A stretch of DNA of 64,000 nucleotides from UBA1141 sp963665155 (GCA_963665155.2 OY761986.2:1674001-1738000); one strand, 5' to 3'. Shown: positions 35,761 to 45,691, counted from the first letter of the stretch. The notes: generated by a model not told the origin, from the sequence alone. Made by a program: numbers and translations.

Positions 35761-35864
35761 ATCTCTTCTCCATTAATCCTAAGGTGTATTCCACCGCACT
35801 ATCCCTTATGCTCATAGAGAAGCGTCATATAACTTCCCTGTTAGCGTGCCCCGCTGGCTTGGAC

Positions 35865-35900
35865 CTCAGTTCAAGGGCAAGCAGTTGCCCTTGAACTGAG
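35865..35900. repeat. perfect 16-bp inverted repeat with 4-nt loop
   Basis: CTCAGTTCAAGGGCAA and its complement flank GCAG. There is no T-tract on either side, so a terminator is not clear; it lies in the gap between the two broken sulfur genes and may be a fold-back element or an operator. Confidence 0.75.
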
Positions 35901-36021
35901 ACGAAGAAGCTGGTGGGGCCGCGCTGTTCGTCCTCGGATACGCATTCCGAAACCACCACTCTCCCTCCATTAGTTCCCAGCCGGCTGATACCTAGCGTAT
36001 CTAAGGGATGCCTATTCGCCC

Positions 36022-36664
36022 TTAAGGATCGTCACCGTAGGAAGTGGGGTGGTTTCTTTCGATCCAAGTGGGGGTGCCGTCTTCCACGTTATACAGGCTC
36101 TCAGACGGGTAACCCGAACTGGCCGCTATCTCGCAGGCCCGCCCGGCACGCCCACCGCTCGCACAGATGAACAGGAGCGTTTTGTCTCGGGAGCTCATCT
36201 ATCCTACTCTGAAGGTCATCGATGGGTATATGGATAGCCCCCTTGGCATGCCCTGCCACCCACTCGTCGTCGCGGCGAACGTCCACCATCACTGCGACTT
36301 CCTTCCCGCTTTCGAGCATCTGCGCAGCTTTGTCTGAGTTCACACGGTAATATGGTTCGCCTTGGTTGGCCATAGTCAAGCCCACATTGCATGTGCCCGC
36401 TTCTACCACCTCCTCACAGGTGATCCCAGCCGTAATCTCCACCCAGCCAGCCTGAGCAAAGGGGGACATAAAGTCTTCCACCTTTTGCCTGTTTTCGGCG
36501 TCCAGGATCGCGACGAATGTGGGACCTCCTCCCATTTTCCCATGAATGTTGATACCCATTTGGGAGGCGTTGGCCTCGGATAGGTGCTGCAACAGCATGG
36601 GGCCCATGGTTGGGGCGGGGCACGTCTCATCTGTATGCTGGTGTCGTACCAGAAATAGAACCAT
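36022..36664 (-). pseudogene. rhodanese-domain protein with unknown N-terminal domain, frameshifted
   Basis: Start ATG 36664 has AGGAGGA upstream. The first ~90 residues (RHQHTDETCPAPTMGP, FMSPFAQAGWVEITAG) are an unrecognised alpha/beta domain, followed by rhodanese elements VMVDVRRDDEWVAGHAKGA. Near 36190 a single-base loss breaks the frame: the intact tail LFICASGGRAGRACEIAASS, including the catalytic cysteine loop, and YPSESLYNVEDGTPTW to a TAA at 36022-36024 lie in the next frame. The in-frame version ends prematurely at 36101 with an unrelated tail, so the catalytic loop is lost. Confidence 0.85.
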
Positions 36665-37039
36665 GATTCCTCCTAACTTCGTTCTTGCGGGAGTGGGTCT
36701 TGAATTAAGGATTCCGATTTCGCAGTGGTGCTATCTAAAGCCAGCGCACCTCTGATGATTGGTGGCAACCGAGATTCTCAATTCAGGCGGCTAATCCTTG
36801 AAATGGGCGCGACAGTTGGCATATATAAAACCTGGCCGACACCTCAAGCCAAGCAACGCATTGGCAGTGTCAAATCGGGCGACAAAATTATATGCCAGCC
36901 CATGTTTTCGGGTCAACCGTCATAATCCGGGCGCTCTTCTACGCATTCAGGGGTATCTAACCGGTTTCAGCGCACTTCGATGGTAATCCAAGTGGTAACC
37001 CAAGTGTTTTCGAAGACCAGTCAACGCCGCGAAGAAGGC
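36665..37039. other. region between the rhodanese and MFS pseudogenes
   Basis: No gene is supported. A 12-bp tandem duplication (GTAATCCAAGTG and GTAACCCAAGTG, about 36981-37004) is near the right end. Confidence 0.45.
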
Positions 37040-38296
37040 TCACCTCCCCTTCACCGTAAATTTAGCCATGATCCCCGATACCACTGCCAAACCGGCGACG
37101 AACTGAATCGCCACACTGAACCCAAACAGGTCGGCGAATGCACCCGCCAAAAGCGCCCCAAAAATGAATCCGGAATCCCGCCAGAACCGGTACACTCCCA
37201 GTGCGGTGGCCCTATCGATTGCTGGAACGGCGTCGCCTATGGCGGCCAGCAGCGTGGGTTATACCAAGACTGTCCCAAATCCCAGCATGGCCATTGTGAC
37301 AATCCATACTTGGAAGGAATCGAAGGCGGCCGTCAGGGAAATTGCTATGCCTTGCAGAACCATTCCGATAACGATCAACGGCTTACGTCCCAGCAGGTCT
37401 CTGGCCCAGCCAGTGGCTAACTGCAGGGTACCCCAAACCAGGGCGTAAACCGCCACCAATGTGGCTATCCGGTTCAACTCCAAGCCCTGGCTGGCAAAGT
37501 AGAGAGGGAAGATTCCCCAAGCAACTCCGTCGTTGAAGTTCTTGACCAGCCCGGCTTGGGTAATCCCGAAGAGGTAAGGTTTTCGCCATGTTGCGTCGGA
37601 GAAGGCATTCCTTAGAGACACAGCGACCAATGTGGTTGCCGACCGGCTGGCGGTTTCCAGCGCCAAATAGGGGGCGGTATCCCGGACAAGTAATATACTA
37701 AAGGCAAGGGCCGTAGCTGAAATACCAATTCCCAAGTAAAACGGTTCTGGACGGAGGCCATAGGCCTCGGCTATGACGCCGGTTAGAAAGGCCATTCCGG
37801 CCAGCGCCAAGTACCCCGCCGCTTCGTTGAATCCCAGGGCGACACCCCGCCACTTTGGACCCACCAAATCCATTTTCATATTGACCGTCATAGACCAAGT
37901 GAGCCCTTGGTTTATGCCCAACAGCACGTTGGCTCCTATGACCCATCCCCAAGAGGGGGCCCAGATCAATATCAGCGGGACCGGGATCGCGAACAGCCAG
38001 CCGCATATCAGTATCCTTCGGCGAGTGAATCTCTGGGTAAGATTGCCAGCCAAGAGGTTCGTCGCCGCCTTGGCAAGACCGAAGGTTGCAATAAACGAGA
38101 CGACGGCTGTTTTAGAGGTTATACCGAACTCCGCCTCTGCCAGGCCGGGAAGGACGGAGCGCTCCATGCCAATCATCCCGCCCACGAATAGGTTTACCGT
38201 CACCAGCAGGGCGAATTGGCGCCAGTTATCTCCCAAACTCAGAGTAACTTGCTTTGGGGGGGCGGAAAAACCGGGAAGCAATCTACCTAATTGCAT
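37040..38296 (-). pseudogene. MFS transporter interrupted by in-frame TAA
   Basis: The frame from ATG 38296 encodes 345 residues of an MFS permease with about ten membrane segments (for example FVGGMIGMERSVLPGLAEAE, TWSMTVNMKMDLVGPKWRGV). TAA at 37259-37261 replaces a tyrosine codon of the usual LV-Tyr-PTLLAAIGD; the same frame continues PTLLAAIGDAVPAIDRATAL and further membrane segments to TGA 37040-37042. Without these two last helices transport would probably fail. Substrate unknown; adjacency to broken sulfur genes suggests a common cluster. Confidence 0.87.
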
Positions 38297-38740
38297 CTAA
38301 AATTTTCCGGTGGATAACCAAGTTGATGAAAAACATGGTGATGGTAACACGGGAGGGAGGACCGGCCTACCTAATCAAAAGCACCTACTCTCGCTGACCG
38401 GAATCGTTAAACTTTCTCAACTCTGGTTTTTGGTTGAAGTTACCCACTTGACGGTACTTTCGCTGATATTACGCCATCGGGCGGTTTCCGATGATAACGG
38501 GGGGTCTACAAGCCCGGTTGATTCTTACTGACTTTTCCGCCTAGCGACTGGCCGAAACAATCCCTATAGTAAGTGCCCGAAGAGCAATCAGGATCACGGA
38601 ATAACCTTGACTTGAGGGTCCATCACCGGACTTGCTTTCGCCGGACTTGCTAACCCCGAATCTCGGTCCAATGGCACAAGCCACGAGCCGCCGCAGCTGC
38701 TTCGGGCGGACCAGTGGAACCGGGAGAAAGGAGCTACACC
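38297..38740. other. region upstream of comM
   Basis: No gene is supported. A 15-bp tandem duplication, CCGGACTTGCTTTCG and CCGGACTTGCTAACC (near 38626-38655), precedes comM. A GTG at 38714 could extend the comM frame but TTG 38741 has the better ribosome-binding site (AAAGGAG). Confidence 0.5.
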
Positions 38741-40269
38741 TTGCTTGCCACAGCCCAGTCCTGTGCTGTAATCGGCCTGGACGGCCTCATCGTCCAGGTG
38801 GAGGTAGACATTTCGCCTGGCTTGCCCGCTTTCAACATAGTGGGTCTGCCCGACACCGCTGTCCAGGAAGCAAAAGAGCGGGTTCGCGCCGCCCTTCGGA
38901 ATAGCGGCTGCGAGTTCCCGATGCGCCGCATCCCGGTAAATCTGGCGCCAGCCGACCTGAAGAAAGCAGGGCCGTCATACGACCTGCCCATCGCAGTAGG
39001 AATACTCTTATCTTCGGGCCAAGTGAACGTGTCTTTAGGTGGAACCATCTTCTTGGGCGAGTTGTCGCTGGACGGAAGCCTGCGACACACCACCGGCATC
39101 CTGGCAATGGTCTCGGTAGCCCGACAACAAGGCTATACCGCTGCGTTCGTGCCCACACTCGATGCCGAAGAAGCAGCGCTTGTTGAGGGTATACAGGTCT
39201 ACGCAGTGCAGGACTTGACCACTTTGCTTGGCCACTTGCGAGGCGAATCCCTGATCGCTCCGTTGACCGGAAGCGGAGTTCTCCCGGACGACGTGCTACC
39301 GCTGCCCGACGGCATTAACCTTTCCCACGTGAAGGGGGGCAGGAACACGCCAAACGGGCCCTTGAAGTGGCCGCTGCCGGTTTCCACAACCTGCTGTTCA
39401 ACGGCCCACCGGGCAGCGGCAAGACGCTATTGGCCCGTTGCCTTCCCACAATACTGCCCAAAATGTCTTCCGCGGAGGCCTTGGAGGTCACCAAGATTTA
39501 CAGCGTCAGCAGGTCGCTGCCCAACGACAGTCCCCTGGTGTTGCGACGACCGTTCCGGGCCCCTCACTACACAATTTCCAACGCAGGCTTGGTGGGCGGC
39601 GGCAGGACAGTGAAGCCGGGCGAGATCACTTTGAGCCACCGGGGGGTACTTTTCCTGGATGAGCTACCCGAGTTTAATCACACGGCGTTGGAGTCTCTAC
39701 GCCAACCCTTGGAAGACAAAGTCGTGACCATCAGCCGGGTAAGCGGGACCGTCACCTATCCTGCCAGCTTCATGCTGGTGGCAGCGATGAACCCGTGTCC
39801 GTGCGGCTTCCACACTCATCCCCGCACCGAGTGCACCTGCTCTCCTTCTATCGTCGCTCGATATCAAAAGCGGATCAGCGGACCGCTGCTTGACCGAGTG
39901 GACGTTTTTGCCGAGGTACCTCCGGTTGAGTACGAGAAGCTGGTGGACGAGGAGCCAGCGGAAGACTCCTCTCTCCTGCGCAAAAGGGTCGAGAAGGCAA
40001 GGGACATTCAGAGCGACCGCTTCAAGGAGTTGGGATTTCTTTGCAACTCGGAGATGGGACCGGCCGAAGTCTGGAAATTCTGCAAGCTGGATGATACTGC
40101 CAAAACGCTGCTTCAGTCGGCTACGCAACGATTGAACCTTTCGGCCCGGGCTTTCCACCGTATTCTGAAAGTCTCCCGCACCATCGCCGATTTAGAAAAC
40201 GCCGGGGAGATCGAAGTCGCTCACCTTGCCGAGGCCCTACAGTACCGGTCCCGAGGATTGGTCAACTAG
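38741..40269 (+). pseudogene. comM: YifB/ComM family Mg-chelatase-like ATPase, frameshifted at a G run
   Basis: ComM is a branch-migration helicase for recombination during transformation. Frame one starts LATAQSCAVIGLDG (TTG 38741) and contains FNIVGLPDTAVQEAKERVRA; it goes off at the run of six G at 39334-39339. With two G fewer the sequence reads HVKGQEHAKRALEVAAAG, the family consensus, and joins frame two, which carries Walker A GPPGSGKT, Walker B LFLDELPEF, the CSPSIVARYQKRISGPLLDR segment and the C-terminal YRSRGLVN. An error in sequencing the homopolymer, or a phase-variable switch, are alternatives to real decay. Confidence 0.85.
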
Positions 40270-40666
40270 CAGAACGGGGATGCGAAACTTCGGGATATTA
40301 TCTGATCAAGCAGGCCTTTTTTTGAACCGCGGACGCAACCCCTTGATCATTCACCTGTAAGCCGGGCTTGGTACTCTGTCCGTCAATTATGCATAGCTTC
40401 AGGATATGCCCTGTGAATTTGCCCCGACACACATCTTCTGGTGGTTTGAAAGTCGGAATAATTGAGCTGGATCTCACTCCTAATCAACAACTCAGCAGGC
40501 GAAGATTAGTAGGGTGTCAAGTCCTGTGATCAGGTTTGGGCCCGTCAAATTCAAAGGATAAAAAACTCTGATACCTTAAGATTACTGATTGCCGTTAAGG
40601 TCTCGTTCCACCATGATATTCCAGCGACTCGTAACTTAGCATTCGGTTTGATTTTGAGGAGAAAAT
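40270..40666. other. region between comM and the cupin gene
   Basis: No gene is supported. An 8-bp inverted repeat TGATCAAG/CTTGATCA (40303-40310 and 40342-40349) with a T7 run between the arms is visible soon after comM and may be a weak terminator. The rest is featureless. Confidence 0.4.
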
Positions 40667-41026
40667 ATGGCTGAGCCAAAGCTAATACGGTTTGATGAAG
40701 CCCTCCACGCGAAACGGAGGCCAGGCGTTACCTTGACGAGTCTTGTTGACGGAGAAAGCGGGGCAACCCAGATTTCAAGCGGCATAGCGGCCTTTGATGT
40801 AGGGAGTTCCGCTCCGACCCATTACCATAACGCAGAAGAATCGGTGATCGTGTTGGAGGGCGAGGGAAAGATAGTGATAAAGGGTGAAGAGCACGTGGTT
40901 AAACCTCATGATGCGATATTCATCACCCCCGGAGCCCATCACAGCATCGCCAACAATGGCGACACGACATTCAAGATTGCCTGGACCTATGCATCGATTA
41001 ATTGGACAACAACCCACGTGGATTGA
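40667..41026 (+). CDS. small cupin-domain protein
   Basis: 119 residues; one cupin barrel with THYHNAEESVIVLEGEGKI and FITPGAHHSIANNG, giving the metal-binding His-x-His...Glu...His set. GAGGAG lies 7-10 bp upstream of ATG. Such single cupins act as metal-dependent isomerases, dioxygenases or ligand sensors; no substrate can be assigned. Confidence 0.85.
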   Translation: MAEPKLIRFDEALHAKRRPGVTLTSLVDGESGATQISSGIAAFDVGSSAPTHYHNAEESVIVLEGEGKIVIKGEEHVVKPHDAIFITPGAHHSIANNGDTTFKIAWTYASINWTTTHVD

Positions 41027-41319
41027 GCCGACGCGGTAGTCGCATTAATAATCGTTCTGGCCCGCAAAATCGCCAAATTCGGATATTTATCAAACGACAC
41101 AACCGCAGCCTGTGGACGCATTAAATCGTTTTGTAGTCCTCCAGATACATTAGGAAAGCGTCTGTTTTTTCGGCTGATCTATACGAAAAGAGAAAGCAAA
41201 TACGGCCATTTAAATGCCTATGGTTCTGGGTCCCACTTAAGTGCGTCTCATCAACAAAAGCCCTATAGGAGCTTGTTTTCCCTTGTCATGAACATTTGAT
41301 AGACGCTATTATAGAGGCT

Positions 41320-41859
41320 ATGGAAACACCTGCCGTAAAATTCCCATTGGGCTCCCTTGCTCACATCGAGCCCCGAACATTTGGCGAACCTGGAAACCGC
41401 ACCTTCCATCTGGCAATAGAAGCTGGCAGGGCGGTGGTCACCGTTTGGCTGGAAAAAGACCAACTTTTTCAATTGGGGTTGGGTCTTCAGGAAGCTCTTC
41501 AAAGCCTCAACAACGCGGACCGGGATGTCCCTGCGGGTTCTGGCCCTGCGGAGTGGTCCGGAGAAGAAATTTCTTTGGATTTTAAGGTCGGGCAGATGTC
41601 CTTGGTATACGACCAACAAAGCAACTCTTTCAATTTAGCGGCTTTTGAGCTACAGGCCGAAGATTCCGAATCATCCCCCGAAGATGCGGCGTCAGTCAGT
41701 TTCTCAATATCCCCGGTCCAGGCAACTCGGGTTGCCGAGGAAGCACTACAGATTTGTGCCGCAGGCCGACCTCGCTGCTTCCTTTGTGGCCTGCCCATAG
41801 ACCCGGAGGGCCACGTTTGTCCCCGATCCAATGGTCACACTGTATTCGAAGCTGGATAG
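41320..41859 (+). CDS. DUF3090 family protein (TIGR03847-like)
   Basis: About 179 residues from ATG 41320 (TTG 41296 would add 8). EPRTFGEPGNRTFHLAIEAG near the N-terminus and a C-terminal zinc ribbon CFLCGLPIDPEGHVCPRSNG match TIGR03847/DUF3090, a family that in Actinobacteria and Chloroflexota is almost always followed by a TIGR03843 (SCO1664-like) gene. That gene follows here after 53 bp, as expected. The pair's function is not established. Confidence 0.82.
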   Translation: METPAVKFPLGSLAHIEPRTFGEPGNRTFHLAIEAGRAVVTVWLEKDQLFQLGLGLQEALQSLNNADRDVPAGSGPAEWSGEEISLDFKVGQMSLVYDQQSNSFNLAAFELQAEDSESSPEDAASVSFSISPVQATRVAEEALQICAAGRPRCFLCGLPIDPEGHVCPRSNGHTVFEAG

Positions 41860-41912
41860 GCCGACTCGGTGTGTCATTCGACATGGACAGTCCAAATTAA
41901 TAGGACCACCCA

Positions 41913-42626
41913 TTGAGCCCCGATCAATCGGTTCGCGACATAATCCTGCAGGGAGAGATTGTCTCTTGTCAATTGACACCCTTGGGGTCGAACTACACGT
42001 TTGTCGTGCAGATTCAACTGGGCGACAGGAGCAGCCTGGGAATTTACAAGCCCAGAGACGGTGAATCTCCTCTCTGGGATTTCCCTTCCGGTACATTGTA
42101 TAAACGAGAATACGCCGCCTACCTCCTCAGTCAACACCTTGGTTGGGATTTCATTCCATACACTATTATCCGGGACGGCCCCTACGGTGTTGGCACCGTA
42201 CAGCTGTTTGTGGAGCACGATCCCAAGCAGAACTATTACACTCTCACCGAGTCCAGCGCCAGCCAACTACAGACCATCGCATGCTTCGACTTGGTCGCAA
42301 ACAGCACGGACCGAAAGCCCAACCACTTGCTGCTTGATGCGGACGAAAAATTGTGGAGTATAGATCACGGACTAACGTTTCATGCCGATACTAAGATCAG
42401 AACCGTGATCTGGGATTTTTGCGGCCAGCCCATCCCAAAGAAGTTGCTAAAGAGATTATCTGCCCTGTCGGAGGAACTGGAAAACCCTCAGGGCTCGTTG
42501 AAGGAGCTAGAAGAATCCATCCATCTGGACGAAATGGCTGCGTTGGCGCGGAGGGTGGAATGGGTATTAACCGAAGGCGTCTACCCAGGGTTGCCCGGTG
42601 GTAACCGCCGGCGTCGCCGCGGATAG
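41913..42626 (+). CDS. SCO1664 family (TIGR03843-like) protein, PI3/4-kinase-like fold
   Basis: 237 residues from TTG 41913. GSNYTFVVQIQLGDRSSLGIYKPRDGESPLWDF supplies an ATP-binding-like lysine, ACFDLVANSTDRKPNHLLLD and LWSIDHGLTFH supply the catalytic and metal sites seen in the phosphatidylinositol kinase-like superfamily. It pairs with the DUF3090 gene just upstream. The physiological substrate is not known. The basic C-terminus (GNRRRRRG) is extra. Confidence 0.85.
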   Translation: MSPDQSVRDIILQGEIVSCQLTPLGSNYTFVVQIQLGDRSSLGIYKPRDGESPLWDFPSGTLYKREYAAYLLSQHLGWDFIPYTIIRDGPYGVGTVQLFVEHDPKQNYYTLTESSASQLQTIACFDLVANSTDRKPNHLLLDADEKLWSIDHGLTFHADTKIRTVIWDFCGQPIPKKLLKRLSALSEELENPQGSLKELEESIHLDEMAALARRVEWVLTEGVYPGLPGGNRRRRRG

Positions 42627-42695
42627 TGCGCAAGTTCATTGCACAGAGACTACACGCACAATTTAGCCAGCTACCCCTTTCTGAAATAGGGGCTG

Positions 42696-43910
42696 CTAAA
42701 GATCTCCGGAGAGGCCTGGCATGAATTCGGCGCGGGCCTCGGTTAATGCCCTTTGGTAGACCTCTTGGAACGCAACGCCAATTTCCAGGGCAATACGGCG
42801 GCAGTCTTCAAACTCGGGCGACACCCCCACAACCACGCCTCCCAAGTATTTGACCTTGACGCTAAACGGACCCATGTTCGAGTCCAAAGTCACGCTTTCC
42901 CGCTCGGCCACATGGCGTTGAACCTGTCGGCTCCGCACGCCCAAGGTCGGTGTTTCCCGTAGGATGATCTCCACCGCAACGGATTCAAGGTCTTGTGGAA
43001 CCAAGGCCGACAAGATAATCCCCGGACGGTTCTTTTTCATTTGAACCGCCGAAATCCAGACGTCCAGGGCACCCGCCACGAAAAGGCGTTCTTGGGCATG
43101 CCCCAATACTTCGCCGGTAGCATCGTCGAGGTTTGTTTCTAATAACACGATCTGCCCTTGCTGCCGGGCAATGCTCGGGCTGGCGACTTCTCCCAACCAG
43201 ACCCGGGTCACATTGGCAAAAGCCTCGGGGTCCTTGGATCCTAAGCCAACGCCGATTTTTTCGATGGACATTTCCGGCTGATGGAACTCTGCCAACGCTG
43301 TGATTATGGCTGCGCCCGTTGGGGTTGTAAGCTCGCCCACACCTTCGTAGATCGACCGCTGACCGACAACCGGCGCTCCGGCCAAAGCAGTCAATTCCAA
43401 TGTCGCCGGGGCGGGATTAGAATAGCCACCGGACCATTTGGGAGGCTCAGGAGCGCCCAAGACCAAAGGAGAAGCGTAAACTTTTTCCACATTTAGATGG
43501 GCCAGACCGATGGAAAACCCCACCACGTCGACCAAGGTATCAACGGTGCCCAACTCCTCCAATTCCAAGGCCTCTTGGGGTTGGCCGTGCACCCTGCTTT
43601 CGGCCCGCCACAGTGCATCCAACACCCGCTCGGCACGGTGCTTCACGTCAATGGGCAAGCTGCTATTGGATACAACCTCCATCAATTCCTTGGGAGTGCG
43701 CAGTATTGGGTCAGGCACCTCCACCGTGAGCTTTGTGCCCCGCATCTCCCGCCGGGCATCAACATTGGCTGTTACCTGGTAGCCGGACATGTTCAGCTTA
43801 TCCAGTTCCAGTTTCAGAACATCCAGAGGCAAGCCGAGGTCTACCAGGGCCCCAAGGAGCATATCCCCACTGGCGCCGCCTATGGATTGTATGTACGCTA
43901 CTTTCACCAT
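42696..43910 (-). CDS. larC: nickel-pincer cofactor insertion protein LarC
   Basis: CTP-dependent cyclometallase that inserts nickel into the pyridinium-3,5-dithiocarboxylic acid mononucleotide made by LarB and LarE. 404 residues as a single continuous reading frame (in Lactobacillus plantarum larC is split by programmed frameshifting). Conserved YIQSIGGASGDMLLGALVDL at the start, the HxGxxD-like ELGTVDTLVDVVG, PTGAAIITALA, LETNLDDATGEVLGHAQERLF and the C-terminal TLGVRSRQVQRHVAERES. LarB and LarE lie about 10 kb away on the same strand; no larA is in the window. Confidence 0.95.
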   Translation of the reverse strand: MVKVAYIQSIGGASGDMLLGALVDLGLPLDVLKLELDKLNMSGYQVTANVDARREMRGTKLTVEVPDPILRTPKELMEVVSNSSLPIDVKHRAERVLDALWRAESRVHGQPQEALELEELGTVDTLVDVVGFSIGLAHLNVEKVYASPLVLGAPEPPKWSGGYSNPAPATLELTALAGAPVVGQRSIYEGVGELTTPTGAAIITALAEFHQPEMSIEKIGVGLGSKDPEAFANVTRVWLGEVASPSIARQQGQIVLLETNLDDATGEVLGHAQERLFVAGALDVWISAVQMKKNRPGIILSALVPQDLESVAVEIILRETPTLGVRSRQVQRHVAERESVTLDSNMGPFSVKVKYLGGVVVGVSPEFEDCRRIALEIGVAFQEVYQRALTEARAEFMPGLSGDL

Positions 43911-44088
43911 TGTCGTTTTGTTATCCGCACCGTCCCTGCTTTAAAATCAGAGAGACAATCTCTGTTGGTACCGCTTTGGAATCCAGGCGCTGATGTTCGC
44001 CGGGGAATGGTAGTATACCTCTAGGCCACAAAGCCATAAAGCCCAGGCAGACCAGAGTGGCTTTGCCGGGAGCGGGAAGGATGAAACC

Positions 44089-44463
44089 GTGACAGTTCAG
44101 CAAATTAGCGCGGTTACCCTGGCGGTGAGGGACATGGCCCGTTCCGTGGAATTCTATCAAACCCATGTTGGCCTGAATTTACTCTATGGTGGAGAATCCT
44201 CGTCTTTCAGCAGCTTTCGCATCGGGGCAGGTTATCTGAACTTGATGTTGGCACCCCAAGCGGACCCAAACTGGTGGGGGCGGCTGATTTTTCACGTGGA
44301 CGATGTGGATGCTCTATACCGCCGTTTACTTGAGGCAGGGCTGGAACCTTCCACAACCCCTGCGGACGCAACTTGGGGGGAGCGCTACTTCCACATCAAC
44401 GACCCCGACGACCATGAACTCAGCTTCGCCAAGCCGTTGCACCAACGCCAGCAAACTAATTAG
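44089..44463 (+). CDS. VOC (glyoxalase/bleomycin-resistance-like) protein
   Basis: 124 residues starting at GTG 44089 with GGAAGGATG upstream. ISAVTLAVRDMARSVEFYQTH, GGESSSFSSFRIGAGYLN, HVDDVDALYRRLLEAGLEP and YFHINDPDDHELSFAKPL are typical for the paired beta-alpha-beta-beta-beta metal-binding fold. Substrate unknown. Confidence 0.9.
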   Translation: MTVQQISAVTLAVRDMARSVEFYQTHVGLNLLYGGESSSFSSFRIGAGYLNLMLAPQADPNWWGRLIFHVDDVDALYRRLLEAGLEPSTTPADATWGERYFHINDPDDHELSFAKPLHQRQQTN

Positions 44464-44525
44464 ATGTTGGCGGACAATGCTGCGATGGGGGGTCAATAAC
44501 CGATTATCGTGGCCGAATGAGCACC

Positions 44526-45128
44526 TTATAAGGAGGAAGCCAACCGGTCGATTGCCACGCCGACAGCCGCCCCAAATACCGCGAGTACGACGCTGCCAGG
44601 GGTATGCTTACGTATTCTCTTAATCATCGAGTTTCTGGTTATATGCTCCTGTATGTCGCGCTGTATTAACAGGCGCTCGGCATCGCGGCCGTATCGATTC
44701 TTGAACAGCCAGGTGGCTCCAAGCCTCGCGATCCGGTCGAAGCCGGGAGTGTCCAGCAAATATGGGCCCTTTGACGTGTATGCGTAAACCGGAAATGGCG
44801 GTTGGTTATCAAATCTCCGATACACATCTTCAATCAACGGGATCCCGGCTTGATACGCGTCCTTGTCTGCATCGATATCTTTCGCCAGGGAGCGGAGATC
44901 CGACGCACGTTCATTGATCTTCGCTTCAATTGACTCCGCCATCTCTTCTGTCTCATAGAAGAATATGTCGCACAGCAGTGCATCAGGAGTCGATTCACCT
45001 AGTTGAGCAACGACCTGGCTCGGCTCCATCAAAGTTTTAATGTCAAAATGGTCACGGTGGTTGTTTTCAAAACGACTTAGATTGGAACTCAGATCATCTA
45101 CATACCACACCACTGGCTTCCGTTTCAT
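44526..45128 (-). CDS. receiver-like protein with C-terminal membrane anchor
   Basis: About 200 residues from ATG 45128 (GGAGGAGG upstream; 45161 is a weaker start). VVWYVDDLSSNLSRFENN and LLCDIFFYETEEMA resemble the acidic pair and the phospho-acceptor Asp of response-regulator receiver domains, and YAYTSKGPYL the conserved Lys. A ~40-residue helical insertion lies between. The last 20 residues, SVVLAVFGAAVGVAIDRLA, form a likely transmembrane helix. There is no DNA-binding output domain, and no histidine kinase nearby, so signalling at the membrane is likely but its partner is unknown. Confidence 0.65.
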   Translation of the reverse strand: MKRKPVVWYVDDLSSNLSRFENNHRDHFDIKTLMEPSQVVAQLGESTPDALLCDIFFYETEEMAESIEAKINERASDLRSLAKDIDADKDAYQAGIPLIEDVYRRFDNQPPFPVYAYTSKGPYLLDTPGFDRIARLGATWLFKNRYGRDAERLLIQRDIQEHITRNSMIKRIRKHTPGSVVLAVFGAAVGVAIDRLASSL

Positions 45129-45179
45129 TGAGGACCTCCTCCGGTAGCTAGGCTTCGCCAAGCCGCTGGTGCTGAACGG

Positions 45180-45683
45180 CTATTCTGGAGTATTCAATTC
45201 TTTCACAAAGCGATAACCCGGCACATCCCCGGATGTCTCGTCGGCAACGATGCGGTACCCGTTTTTGCGATACAGGGCAATGGCTGTCTCGAGAAGCACG
45301 TCGGTGATCAAACGGACCCTGGCGTAGCCCCATTTGCGGCAAAACTCCTCGGCAGTCTCCAAGAGGCATCGGGCGATACCTTGGCCACGAGCGTCGCCAG
45401 CCACACTCATGCGGCGCAACTCGGCTTCATCATCGCTTCTATGCTGAATTCCGACCATACCCTTGATTTCGCCGTCCAACTCGGCGACCCAGAAACAACT
45501 TCCCGGTGGTTCCAAATAACTGGCCGATATATCGGCCAGATCATCGTCCAAGGACTCCCGGATATAACTGTTTACCTGAGGCAGGTAGTCGCCAGCAAAG
45601 TCCAGCAACCCTTGAGCGAAAATCTCCCGGACAACGCCGGAGTCGTTGGATTGAAATGGTCTAATAGTAAGCGTAGGGGGCAC
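45180..45683 (-). CDS. GNAT-family acetyltransferase
   Basis: 167 residues, GTG start. Central acetyl-CoA-binding element ELRRMSVAGDARGQGIARCL, then LYRKNGYRIVADETSG. The 9-bp gap to ychF suggests they are co-transcribed. Substrate not known. Confidence 0.9.
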   Translation of the reverse strand: MPPTLTIRPFQSNDSGVVREIFAQGLLDFAGDYLPQVNSYIRESLDDDLADISASYLEPPGSCFWVAELDGEIKGMVGIQHRSDDEAELRRMSVAGDARGQGIARCLLETAEEFCRKWGYARVRLITDVLLETAIALYRKNGYRIVADETSGDVPGYRFVKELNTPE

Positions 45684-45691
45684 CCGAATTC

